From Marinirhabdus sp963793275 (GTDB taxonomy: Bacteria; Bacteroidota; Bacteroidia; Flavobacteriales; Flavobacteriaceae), in assembly GCA_963793275.1 (NCBI GenBank), contig CAWBZL010000004.1:620001-684000 (forward strand): a stretch of DNA of 64,000 nucleotides, given 5' to 3'. The notes under the pieces are model-generated. The model saw only the letters and a list, made by a program, of their open reading frames with translations, made no database searches and was not told the DNA's origin. Below are positions 1 through 7,251 of the stretch, in pieces (the stretch's first letter is position 1; each line of letters starts with the position of its first letter). Position numbers and translations under genes: made by a program.

Positions 1-1160
1 ATATCGAGTCCTGTAATTAATAGGTGGATATCGTGCGTACCTTCATAGGTGATCACACTTTCCAGATTCATCATATGGCGCATGATTGGATATTCTCCAG
101 TAATACCCATGCCACCTAACATTTGCCTTGCTTCACGGGCAATCTTAATTGCCATATCTACATTGTTACGCTTTGCCATAGAGATCTGAGCTGAAGTAGC
201 TTTATCCTCATTCTTAAGCTGTCCTAGACGTAATGCTAGTAATTGAGCTTTTGTGATCTCGGTGATCATTTCGGCTAATTTCTTTTGTTGTAGCTGAAAT
301 GCCCCAATAGGTTTTCCAAACTGGATACGTTCTTTTGAATATCGTAAAGCAGTGTCATAACAATCCATGGCAGCTCCAATAGCCCCCCATGCAATTCCAT
401 AGCGAGCACTGTCCAGGCAGCCTAATGGCGCTCCCAAACCAGATTTATTTGGCAGTAAATTTCCCTTCGGAACTTTTACATCCTGAAAGATAAGCTCACC
501 AGTTGCCGAAGCTCTTAACGACCACTTATTATGGGTCTCTGGCGTGGTAAAACCTTCCATATCTCTTTCAACAATAAGACCGTGAATACGTCCTTCTTCA
601 TTTTTCGCCCAGACTACTGCCACATCACAAAAAGGTGAGTTGGAGATCCAGAGTTTCGCACCATTCAGCAAGTAATGATCTCCTTTATCTTTAAAGTTTG
701 TCACCATACCAGAGGGATTGCTCCCATGGTCTGGCTCGGTAAGACCGAAAGAGCCCATCCATTCGCCAGACGCTAATTTTGGGAGGTACTTGGTTCTTTG
801 TGCTTCGTTACCGTATTTCCAGATAGGATACATCACCAAAGAAGACTGTACAGATGCTGTAGAACGAACACCGCTATCACCGCGCTCAATTTCCTGCATG
901 ATGAGACCATAGCTAATCTGGTCCAAACCAGCACCGCCATATTGCTCTGGGATATAAGGTCCAAAGGCACCAATTTCTGCCAATCCAGGAATAATAGATT
1001 TTGGGAATTCGGCCTTTTGAGCTGCTTCCTCAATAATAGGAGACACATCTCGCTTTACCCAGGCTCGGGCTGCATCGCGAATAAGCTTATGCTCTTCGGT
1101 TAAAAGATCGTCTATATTGTAATAATCAGGCGCTTCAAATAAATCGGGTTTTGTCGACAT
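1..1160 (-). CDS. Acyl-CoA dehydrogenase, glutaryl-CoA dehydrogenase type (3' end outside window)
   Basis: FAD enzyme of the acyl-CoA dehydrogenase family, most like glutaryl-CoA dehydrogenase, which oxidises and decarboxylates glutaryl-CoA to crotonyl-CoA in lysine/tryptophan breakdown. Reading the minus strand from the ATG at 1160-1158 gives an uninterrupted protein beginning MSTKPDLFEAPDYYNIDDLL. It runs to the window edge after about 386 codons, so only the last few residues are missing. The final visible block reads TYEGTHDIHLLITG; the Glu at about residue 373 is the position of the catalytic base in this subfamily. GSNPSGM and LWISNSPF in the middle are FAD/substrate-site motifs. It appears monocistronic. 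A possible -7 element (TAATTTTG on the minus strand) lies at 1190-1197. The family is certain; the exact substrate is inferred from the YEGTHDIH motif. Confidence 0.85.
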   Translation of the reverse strand, partial: MSTKPDLFEAPDYYNIDDLLTEEHKLIRDAARAWVKRDVSPIIEEAAQKAEFPKSIIPGLAEIGAFGPYIPEQYGGAGLDQISYGLIMQEIERGDSGVRSTASVQSSLVMYPIWKYGNEAQRTKYLPKLASGEWMGSFGLTEPDHGSNPSGMVTNFKDKGDHYLLNGAKLWISNSPFCDVAVVWAKNEEGRIHGLIVERDMEGFTTPETHNKWSLRASATGELIFQDVKVPKGNLLPNKSGLGAPLGCLDSARYGIAWGAIGAAMDCYDTALRYSKERIQFGKPIGAFQLQQKKLAEMITEITKAQLLALRLGQLKNEDKATSAQISMAKRNNVDMAIKIAREARQMLGGMGITGEYPIMRHMMNLESVITYEGTHDIHLLITGLD

Positions 1161-1232
1161 TCTTTAGTTTTTAATCAGATTCAGGAAAGCAAAATTAACC
1201 AAATCCTTTGGTGAGTTTGCGGTTATAAACAA

Positions 1233-2873
1233 TTATTTTTTAATGAATTTGAATACTTTGGATGTATTTTGAATAGTAATTTCCATAAAGTAAATTCCAG
1301 TGGTAATTCCACTTACATCAATACGGGACATGGTTTGATTAATGTCTTGTGATAGTACTTCTTTGCCAAGGGTGTCAAAAATTCTAACGGAATCTATTTG
1401 CTCTGTAGCTACGAGATTTAAGGCGGTGTTGGCTGGATTTGGGTAGAATTGAAACTGAGAAAAAATGTTATCCTGAGTATTTAATAACGTTCTAAGATTC
1501 ACGGGACCCCCCCAGTTACTGGATTTTTCTGGCCCACAAACAGAACGAACATAAAAACTATAAAATAAATTTGCTGATAAATCTGAAATAGTGGCACTCA
1601 TATTTTGTACATCTACGAAGGTTTCGTCACTTAAATTAGATGTTCTTCCGTATAATATTTCCCACTCAGTAGCCTCGCCATTTTCGTTCCATACGGCATC
1701 AATGCTTGTTGCAGTTTCATTTAATAGTTCCAGCTCTGTAGGATCTTTACAAACTTCCTGAAAACTGCTTCTGTTTTGAAGATACATAGAAACTGGAATA
1801 TAACCTTCCCCACCTACAAAAACGGCATCCGGAACATCCAGCTTAATGGTGTGTGCACCAGCTGTTAAAGTGCCTAAATTTACTTCTCTTATTGGGATAA
1901 CATCTCCAGGACACCAGTTGTTAAAGTCTAACCACTGTCTGGTGGTGCGGGGATTTGAAGAAAAAATACCATTTCCTTGCGTATTTACATCTCGAAAGGG
2001 TTCACAAGATTTACCTCCTGGAATGTATTGGTGAATAAGTGCATCGTCCAAATACACAAAATGATTTCTTCTTTCATATTCTTCTCCCCCGGAGTTAGCA
2101 CCGTGGTTAGATGTTACAATGTACAGCGTCACATCTTCAACAGTTTGCGTTAGGTCAAAATTTATAATTTTCGTAGTTTCTCCGGGTACATCTGTTGCAT
2201 TATAATTATTCAAATTTTCATCACAGGCAAGCGTTTTTATAAAATTCGCATTTGGATAGGTCTGTCCAGCATCTTCTTCAGTTATAAAAGTTAAGCTTCC
2301 GTAAAATGTATCTATTCTTCCCGCGCATCCGGCAACTTGTGTTTGTGCGGCATATGGCACACCAAAAACGTCCAGCTCGATCCAGAAATCGTATGTTGCG
2401 CGCAAGGTAGCGTCATTAAAAATTTCAGCAATATTATCTGCCGTAAATGAAAACGGGACTTCCATTGGGGAGATATTTTTATTCATAAACGGGGTGATAA
2501 ATCTTCCAATTTCAAGTCTTTCTACATCGTTTGAAACATACGTTGTAGCTCCTTTGTCTACAAAAGCCAGATACACACGTGCAATACGATCGTAATTGTC
2601 ACAGGCTGCTTTTAAGGTAATGTCTAAGCTTAGTTTATTACCAAATAAGTCCAGTTGAGAATCTGTTAACTGCACAGCATAGCGAGAATTACTATGTCGT
2701 AAAACTTCTGCAGGCATAGGTTCGTATAAATCGGCTTCGTCCAAAAGCCCTGCGTAGCCATCGTAAAATAAAACCTCATCAAAAACCTGGATAGAGGTTT
2801 GTGCCGCAGCGACAGTTGTAATCAATAAAGCAAAAATTCCTAGTGCCAATTGTGAAATAGTAGTTTTTTTCAT
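1233..2873 (-). CDS. Secreted PNGase F-like peptide-N-glycosidase with FN3 and T9SS sorting domain
   Basis: A 546-residue secreted protein. Residues 1-24 are a signal peptide. Residues about 28-385 resemble the two jelly-roll domains of flavobacterial PNGase F, which cleaves N-glycans from asparagine. Shared landmarks, judged from memory of that enzyme, are NYDR at 93-96 (its Asp matches catalytic Asp60), GRFITPF at 123-129, SGGEEYE at 261-267 (the Glu206 region) and NWCPG at 319-323. The position matching Glu118 (ETW) is here Asp162 (DFW). A fibronectin type III domain follows (about 385-470) and then a type A T9SS sorting domain ending TGIYFMEI...KVFKFIKK. It is therefore probably exported and attached to, or released from, the cell surface. 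It sits 80 bp downstream of trmN6 on the same strand but is probably transcribed separately. Glycosidase activity is inferred. Confidence 0.75.
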   Translation of the reverse strand: MKKTTISQLALGIFALLITTVAAAQTSIQVFDEVLFYDGYAGLLDEADLYEPMPAEVLRHSNSRYAVQLTDSQLDLFGNKLSLDITLKAACDNYDRIARVYLAFVDKGATTYVSNDVERLEIGRFITPFMNKNISPMEVPFSFTADNIAEIFNDATLRATYDFWIELDVFGVPYAAQTQVAGCAGRIDTFYGSLTFITEEDAGQTYPNANFIKTLACDENLNNYNATDVPGETTKIINFDLTQTVEDVTLYIVTSNHGANSGGEEYERRNHFVYLDDALIHQYIPGGKSCEPFRDVNTQGNGIFSSNPRTTRQWLDFNNWCPGDVIPIREVNLGTLTAGAHTIKLDVPDAVFVGGEGYIPVSMYLQNRSSFQEVCKDPTELELLNETATSIDAVWNENGEATEWEILYGRTSNLSDETFVDVQNMSATISDLSANLFYSFYVRSVCGPEKSSNWGGPVNLRTLLNTQDNIFSQFQFYPNPANTALNLVATEQIDSVRIFDTLGKEVLSQDINQTMSRIDVSGITTGIYFMEITIQNTSKVFKFIKK

Positions 2874-2953
2874 GAGTTTTCATTTAGCTTGCTAAGATAC
2901 TAATTGTGAGGGTATGTTGAAATTAATGTAGTAGCTTTAACAATGTTGTTTGA

Positions 2954-3691
2954 TTATAGTTTTAAGTAAAAGTCCTTAACTAGGTTGCTATATTCCTGCG
3001 TATACTTGTGTCTTGAGGTTTCAATGACAAGAGATTCAACTATTGGCTGAGTTTTTAAGAAGCTAAATTCTAGGAGGCTTCTTTTTTCTTCGGAAACCGG
3101 ACTGCCTTTAACCCTGCAAATTCGTTTAGGGAAAAGGTTGTTTTGTGAGGCAATTTCAATAAAATGGTTTTCTTCTTTCTTCGGAATAATAACGGCAAAA
3201 ACACCTTTCTCTGAAAGTAAATGGACAGTGCTAACTACCAAATGTTCAAACGGCAGCGAGTCTGTAAATCTTGCAGCATCACGTGCAGTATTTTTAGTCT
3301 TAACATCTTCCGAATGGAAAGGAGGGTTTGAAATAATCAAATCGTACGTTTCATTTATGTCTGCCTCACCAGCTACCATTTCTGAAACAAATTCCTGAAT
3401 AGAGGCGTGGTAGCAAAACAATCTGTCTGCCCAGGGAGCGTTTTCAAAATTATCGGTGCATTGTTCGTAGGCGTCGTCGTCAATTTCAATGGCGTCTATA
3501 GTCTCGGCTGTGGAGCGTTGTGCCATTTGTAGTGCAATAACCCCGGTGCCACTGCCAATATCCAGAATACTTTGTGGATTATTTTCCAGAGAAGTCCAGG
3601 CGCCTAGTAAAACACCGTCGGTACCAATCTTCATAGCGCAGCGATCCTGTGCCACGGTAAATTGTTTAAATTGGAAGGGTTTTAGCGCCAT
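2954..3691 (-). CDS. trmN6: tRNA1(Val) adenine(37)-N6-methyltransferase
   Basis: SAM-dependent methyltransferase of the YfiC/TrmN6 family (245 residues), which methylates the N6 of A37 in tRNA1(Val). The SAM-binding motif I DIGSGTG is at residues 44-50 and the N6-adenine motif NPPF at 122-125. The N-terminal FKQFTVAQDRCAMKIGTDGV is also typical. Its ATG (3691-3689) overlaps the TAA of rimM by one base (TAATG), so translation is probably coupled. It is the third gene of the rpsP-rimM-trmN6 run, which fits a role in RNA and ribosome maturation. Confidence 0.85.
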   Translation of the reverse strand: MALKPFQFKQFTVAQDRCAMKIGTDGVLLGAWTSLENNPQSILDIGSGTGVIALQMAQRSTAETIDAIEIDDDAYEQCTDNFENAPWADRLFCYHASIQEFVSEMVAGEADINETYDLIISNPPFHSEDVKTKNTARDAARFTDSLPFEHLVVSTVHLLSEKGVFAVIIPKKEENHFIEIASQNNLFPKRICRVKGSPVSEEKRSLLEFSFLKTQPIVESLVIETSRHKYTQEYSNLVKDFYLKL

Positions 3692-4215
3692 TAAAGGTAT
3701 AGATCTATCAACCCTTCAGGAGCTTCCAGGTGCAACGTGTTGTTTTCTCTATCTACCTTTTTTATGATCTCGTCGTTAATAGGGATTAAAATTTCTTTAT
3801 TCTGAAATTCAATTTCAAACAAATGCTGAGGAGTGCTGTCATTAACCCCTGCAACGATACCTAAATTTCCAAAATTTACGTCTGTAACGTTAAAACCAAT
3901 GATTTCGTGATAGTAAAATTTGTTGCCCGAAAGTTTGGGTAGTAAAGAAAGCGGTAAAAAAAGCTCAGTTCCTAATAGGGCATCTGCATCTGCTTCATTT
4001 TCTACTTCTTCAAATTTTACACGAAGTAAGCTGGATTTGTGAAGTGATAGTTTATCAATAAAAAATGGAATCAGGTTTTTGTGTTGTTCTACAAAAACCG
4101 ATTCCATTTCTAAAAATTGTTCGGGATCGTCGGTATCTAGTTTTACTAGCAATTCTCCCTTAAAACTGTACTTTTTTACGATTTTGCCTACGAAGAAACA
4201 GTCCTTCTTTTGCAT
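3691..4215 (-). CDS. rimM: Ribosome maturation factor RimM
   Basis: RimM binds ribosomal protein S19 and assists 30S head assembly and 16S rRNA processing. The 174-residue protein opens with CFFVGKIVKKYSFKGELLVK, the N-terminal beta-barrel signature of the family, and ends with a PRC-barrel half (FNVTDVNFGNLGIVAGV...ILIPINDEII). Length is normal. It lies 12 bp downstream of rpsP and its stop overlaps the start of trmN6, so it is the middle gene of an operon. Confidence 0.95.
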   Translation of the reverse strand: MQKKDCFFVGKIVKKYSFKGELLVKLDTDDPEQFLEMESVFVEQHKNLIPFFIDKLSLHKSSLLRVKFEEVENEADADALLGTELFLPLSLLPKLSGNKFYYHEIIGFNVTDVNFGNLGIVAGVNDSTPQHLFEIEFQNKEILIPINDEIIKKVDRENNTLHLEAPEGLIDLYL

Positions 4216-4227
4216 TTCGTTTCAGTT

Positions 4228-4824
4228 TTATTCTTCTTCTTTCTTAGCTTCAGCAGCTGGAGCTTTCTCAGCTTTTGCTTCTTCAGCAGCTTTGTCTATA
4301 GCGCTTACTTCTTCAGTTGCATCTACATTCTCAGCAGCTTCAGGAGTTGCTTCGGCTGTTTCTTCTTCAACAACTTCTGGTTGTGCTTCGGCAATACGTG
4401 CCTGATTTACTGCTTTTTCTGCAGCAAGGGCATCGGCCTTCGCTTTTTCTTTAGCGTCGGATAATTTTCCTTTTTTAGCGTCTACTAACTTACCTTTATC
4501 TTCTAACCAAGCGTTGAATTTTTCTTCAGCTTGCTCTTCGGTTAAAGCACCTTTCGCTACGCCACCTGCTAAGTGGTTTTTAAGCATTACTCCTTTGTAA
4601 GAAAGGATAGCTCTGGCAGTATCGGTTGGTTGAGCACCATTTTGTAACCATTGTACAGATTGATCAATGTTTAGTTCAATTTGTGCTGGGTTTACGTTTG
4701 GATTGTAAATACCTAATTTCTCTAAGTATTTACCATCTCTTTTTGCGCGGGCATCTGCCGCAACGATCCAGTAAAAAGGCTTACCTTTTTTACCGTGTCT
4801 TTGTAATCTGATTTTTACAGGCAT
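4228..4824 (-). CDS. rpsP: 30S ribosomal protein S16 with long acidic tail
   Basis: Residues 1-80 are a standard S16 (MPVKIRLQRHGKKGKPFYWI), a 30S body protein that binds 16S rRNA. The full protein is 198 residues, about twice the length seen in Escherichia coli. Residues about 100-198 are a low-complexity Ala/Glu/Lys tail, a known extension in Bacteroidota S16. It is the first gene of the rpsP-rimM-trmN6 operon. A good minus-strand -7 element, TATCTTTG, lies at 4872-4879, about 50 bp upstream of the ATG. Confidence 0.97.
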   Translation of the reverse strand: MPVKIRLQRHGKKGKPFYWIVAADARAKRDGKYLEKLGIYNPNVNPAQIELNIDQSVQWLQNGAQPTDTARAILSYKGVMLKNHLAGGVAKGALTEEQAEEKFNAWLEDKGKLVDAKKGKLSDAKEKAKADALAAEKAVNQARIAEAQPEVVEEETAEATPEAAENVDATEEVSAIDKAAEEAKAEKAPAAEAKKEEE

Positions 4825-4871
4825 AAAATTAATTTTTGAGGTTCACGACCTCGGGTTATAATTAAGGACGG

Positions 4872-4929
4872 CAAAGATACTATATTTTTGATGTAAAAGT
4901 AGTTAGCTTAATCTTTTATTTTATATTTG
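4872..4929. promoter_or_regulatory. Divergent promoter region for rpsP and the 4957 lipoprotein
   Basis: Two back-to-back -7 elements of the Bacteroidota type TAnnTTTG: TATCTTTG on the minus strand at 4872-4879 (toward rpsP) and TATATTTG on the plus strand at 4922-4929 (28 bp before the ATG at 4957). The matching -33 TTTG elements are weak in both directions, so confidence rests on the -7 boxes and their spacing to the genes. Confidence 0.5.
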
Positions 4930-4956
4930 TGCAATAACCTACAAATTTTCAACCCC

Positions 4957-5769
4957 ATGAAGAATTTCTTATTGCTGTGCGCTTTAGTTTCAATGCTGTT
5001 TGCTTGTGAGACTATTGAGACAAACTCCCCCGCATTCCAGGCAAATCTGAACAACGATTTTTATAGATCCATAGATTCCCGGGCTATCGTTGCAGATGAC
5101 GGAAGTGTTTCTATTATTGGCGCTACTGCAGATCAGGAGATTACTCTTGTGCTTTCAATTTTAGAATCCGGAACGTATGAATTTAATAGTGGTAATGGAC
5201 ACCAGGCCTATTATAAAGATCCATCGGGGCAGGTTTATTCTACAGAAAATGGGGGGAGTGGCGTTGTTAATATTACCAGTAGGGACGCAACTAATCAAAC
5301 CCTTGGTGGTGATTTTACTTTTACAGCTATTCTGGAAGGTATAGATACGATAACTGTAAGTAAAGGACTTCTTTTTCAGGTGCCTTATGTTTCAGGAAGC
5401 ATTGAAGACCCTAACGATCCAGCCGACCCGAACCAGGACGGCGCCTTTGTAGCCGAAATTGATGGAGAACTTTTTGATCCTTCTACAGTAGTAGCAACAA
5501 CTACCGATACTTCTATAGAGATAAGCGGTGCGCTGGGAGACGACACCATTCAAATTATAATTCCACTGGATGCAGAACCAGCTACGCAACCAATACCGGG
5601 AGGTGGTTTTAATGCTATATACTTTATTTCTGGAGTTGAAGAGCCGGCTTTAAGTGGTACTATTAGAATTTTTATGCACGATATGGCTGCTCAAAGTATT
5701 TCAGGAACGTTCGTTTTTACTACTGAAAACCACGTAATCTCATTAGGACAATTTAATGTAGACTATTAA
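4957..5769 (+). CDS. Lipoprotein with two DUF6252-like repeats
   Basis: A 270-residue lipoprotein. The signal peptide ends in the lipobox LFAC, with Cys at about residue 17. The start is placed at the ATG at 4957 because it directly begins the signal peptide MKNFLLLCALVSMLFAC; an in-frame start 30 bp upstream would add a non-signal extension. The mature part has two similar beta-rich halves, beginning around FQANLNNDFY and FVAEIDGELFD, as in DUF6252-type proteins of flavobacteria. A terminator follows at 5791. Function is unknown. Confidence 0.75.
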   Translation: MKNFLLLCALVSMLFACETIETNSPAFQANLNNDFYRSIDSRAIVADDGSVSIIGATADQEITLVLSILESGTYEFNSGNGHQAYYKDPSGQVYSTENGGSGVVNITSRDATNQTLGGDFTFTAILEGIDTITVSKGLLFQVPYVSGSIEDPNDPADPNQDGAFVAEIDGELFDPSTVVATTTDTSIEISGALGDDTIQIIIPLDAEPATQPIPGGGFNAIYFISGVEEPALSGTIRIFMHDMAAQSISGTFVFTTENHVISLGQFNVDY

Positions 5770-5790
5770 AAATTTAAGACTACTATTTTT

Positions 5791-5823
5791 AAAAGACCGA
5801 TGGAAAAATCGGTCTTTTTTTTT
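5791..5823 (+). terminator. Rho-independent terminator after the 4957 lipoprotein
   Basis: AAAAGACCGA, an 8-base loop, TCGGTCTTTT and a T tract. Nearly the same stem is reused after each of the next two genes. Confidence 0.85.
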
Positions 5824-5841
5824 GAAGTTCGCTCTAAGAGC

Positions 5842-5878
5842 GTTAAAGCTTGTTAAACCCCGTTAAGCTTGGGTTAAA
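5842..5878 (+). promoter_or_regulatory. Phased GTTAAA repeats upstream of the first DUF2383 gene
   Basis: GTTAAA, GTTAAA, GTTAAG and GTTAAA start at 5842, 5852, 5862 and 5873, that is every 10, 10 and 11 bp, so all copies face the same side of the helix. The block AAGCTTGGGTTAAA at its end is repeated upstream of the paralogue at 6618. It lies 105 bp before the coding start, in the right place for an activator or repressor array. The binding protein is unknown. Confidence 0.6.
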
Positions 5879-5983
5879 AGTTTGTGATTGGTCATTATTT
5901 ATGGTAGTTTATAGTATATCGAAATAAAGAAAAGCAAAGCTTCTAATTTCGAAGAATATTAAATATCGCTTTGTACATTTAAA

Positions 5984-6442
5984 ATGAAAGAGACTATGTA
6001 TACTGAAAAAATGACAAATAAATTAAACGAACTATTAACCAAAAATTACGATGCCGAAGCTGGTTATAAAAAAGCTGCAGAGATTGTAGAAAATCCAAAG
6101 CTAAAGCAGTTTTTTGAAAATCAGGCACAGGCCAGATATGACTTTGGGCACGAATTGAAAACTGAGATACGCAACTCCGGAGGAACCCCCGACAAAGGGA
6201 CAAGTTTTAAAGGGGACGCGCACAGAACTTGGATGAGCATAAAAGATACATTCACAGCTAACGACGAAGAGAATATTCTGGAAGAAGTTGCCAGAGGAGA
6301 AAAAAACGCTGTAAGCGAATATAAAGATGTAATTATAGATACAACTTTACCGCCAACAACCAAAAATATCCTAACAAAACAAGTGTCCAGGATTGAAAGC
6401 ACGTTGCAAAACGTTAAAAGCTTTGAAGCAATTGTAGCGTAA
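5984..6442 (+). CDS. DUF2383 / PA2169-family four-helix-bundle protein
   Basis: A 152-residue ferritin-like helical protein of the DUF2383 (PA2169) family. Motifs: LNELLTKNYDAEAGYKKAAE near the N-terminus, RYDFGHELKTEIRNSGG, and GDAHRTWMSIKD in the middle. These proteins are small, soluble and often linked to stress, but no activity is established that I can name. The ATG at 5984 gives the longest form; the ATG at 6011 (MTNKLNELL) aligns better with the paralogue and may be the true start. It is flanked by its own repeat-type regulatory region and terminator, so it is transcribed alone. Confidence 0.75.
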   Translation: MKETMYTEKMTNKLNELLTKNYDAEAGYKKAAEIVENPKLKQFFENQAQARYDFGHELKTEIRNSGGTPDKGTSFKGDAHRTWMSIKDTFTANDEENILEEVARGEKNAVSEYKDVIIDTTLPPTTKNILTKQVSRIESTLQNVKSFEAIVA

Positions 6443-6463
6443 CGCAATCAAAATAAAGTAGAT

Positions 6464-6494
6464 AAAGACCGAAAGTGATTTCGGTCTTTTTTTT
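6464..6494 (+). terminator. Terminator after the first DUF2383 gene
   Basis: AAAGACCGAA, loop, TTCGGTCTTT and a T tract, close in sequence to the terminators at 5791 and 7087. Confidence 0.85.
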
Positions 6495-6513
6495 AACCAA
6501 TTTTTAAGGTGTC

Positions 6514-6551
6514 GTTAAACGCTGTTAAAACTGCGCTAAGCTTGGGTTAAA
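6514..6551 (+). promoter_or_regulatory. Phased GTTAAA repeats upstream of the second DUF2383 gene
   Basis: GTTAAA at 6514 and 6524, GCTAAG at 6535 and GTTAAA at 6546, with spacings of 10, 11 and 11 bp. It matches the array at 5842-5878, including the shared TAAGCTTGGGTTAAA. A plausible promoter follows: TTG within 6554-6557 and, 21 bases later, a TATCTTTA -7-like box, about 30 bp before the ATG at 6618. Confidence 0.6.
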
Positions 6552-6617
6552 TGGTTGGTGTCCTTTTCAGTGTTGCCGTATCTTTATGTTATTAAAAACA
6601 ATAAAATAAAAAAAGCT

Positions 6618-7070
6618 ATGAATAATTTAGAAGAAAGAGTACAGAAACTAAACGAACTAATCACGAAAAACTACGACGCAGAAGCAGGATATAAAAAAGC
6701 GGCAGAAATTGTGGACGATACACAGCTAAAACAGTTTTTTACGAATCAGGCAAAAGCGCGATACGATTTTGGACATTCGCTTAAGGACGAAATTAAGATG
6801 GTAGGAGGAGAAGTGAAAAAAGGAACCAGTTTTAAAGGAGATGCGCACCGCGCCTGGATGACTGTAAAAGATACTTTTTCAGCAAACGACTCCAAAGCAA
6901 TGCTTGAAGAGGTTATTAGAGGAGAAGAAGCTGCAGTTGCCGAATATCAGGAAGTTTTAAAAGAAGCGACCTTAGCGCCAACAACCCAAAAATTATTGCA
7001 AAATCAAGTGACTTCAGTTCAATCTGCACTTGCCGATGCGAGATCGCTGGATGCATGGGAGAAAAATTAA
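6618..7070 (+). CDS. DUF2383 / PA2169-family protein, tandem paralogue
   Basis: A 150-residue paralogue of the protein encoded at 5984. Both share NYDAEAGYKKAAEIV, RYDFGH and GTSFKGDAHR, with about 60 percent similarity by eye over the whole length. The start at 6618 (MNNLEERVQKLNELI) was chosen because the longer in-frame start at 6555 would run through the likely promoter and a non-conserved stretch. The duplication includes the upstream GTTAAA array and the terminator, so both copies probably answer the same signal. Exact function is unknown. Confidence 0.75.
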   Translation: MNNLEERVQKLNELITKNYDAEAGYKKAAEIVDDTQLKQFFTNQAKARYDFGHSLKDEIKMVGGEVKKGTSFKGDAHRAWMTVKDTFSANDSKAMLEEVIRGEEAAVAEYQEVLKEATLAPTTQKLLQNQVTSVQSALADARSLDAWEKN

Positions 7071-7086
7071 TATACCCGAAAACATT

Positions 7087-7122
7087 TAAAAAAGACCGAA
7101 AGAAATTTCGGTCTTTTTTTTT
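7087..7122 (+). terminator. Terminator after the second DUF2383 gene
   Basis: AAAGACCGAA, loop of 4, TTTCGGTCTTT and a run of nine T. Third member of the same terminator family. Confidence 0.85.
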
Positions 7123-7251
7123 GTGAGCAACTTTTTTTAATTGTGAACAACTCAACCATTTTAAAACCTAAATCTTTGGAATGGTTTTTTATTTTTACTA
7201 CTTAAGTCAAATGCGTTCGTCACGCGTCGTTCGTGCCTCTAAATTTTGCCC

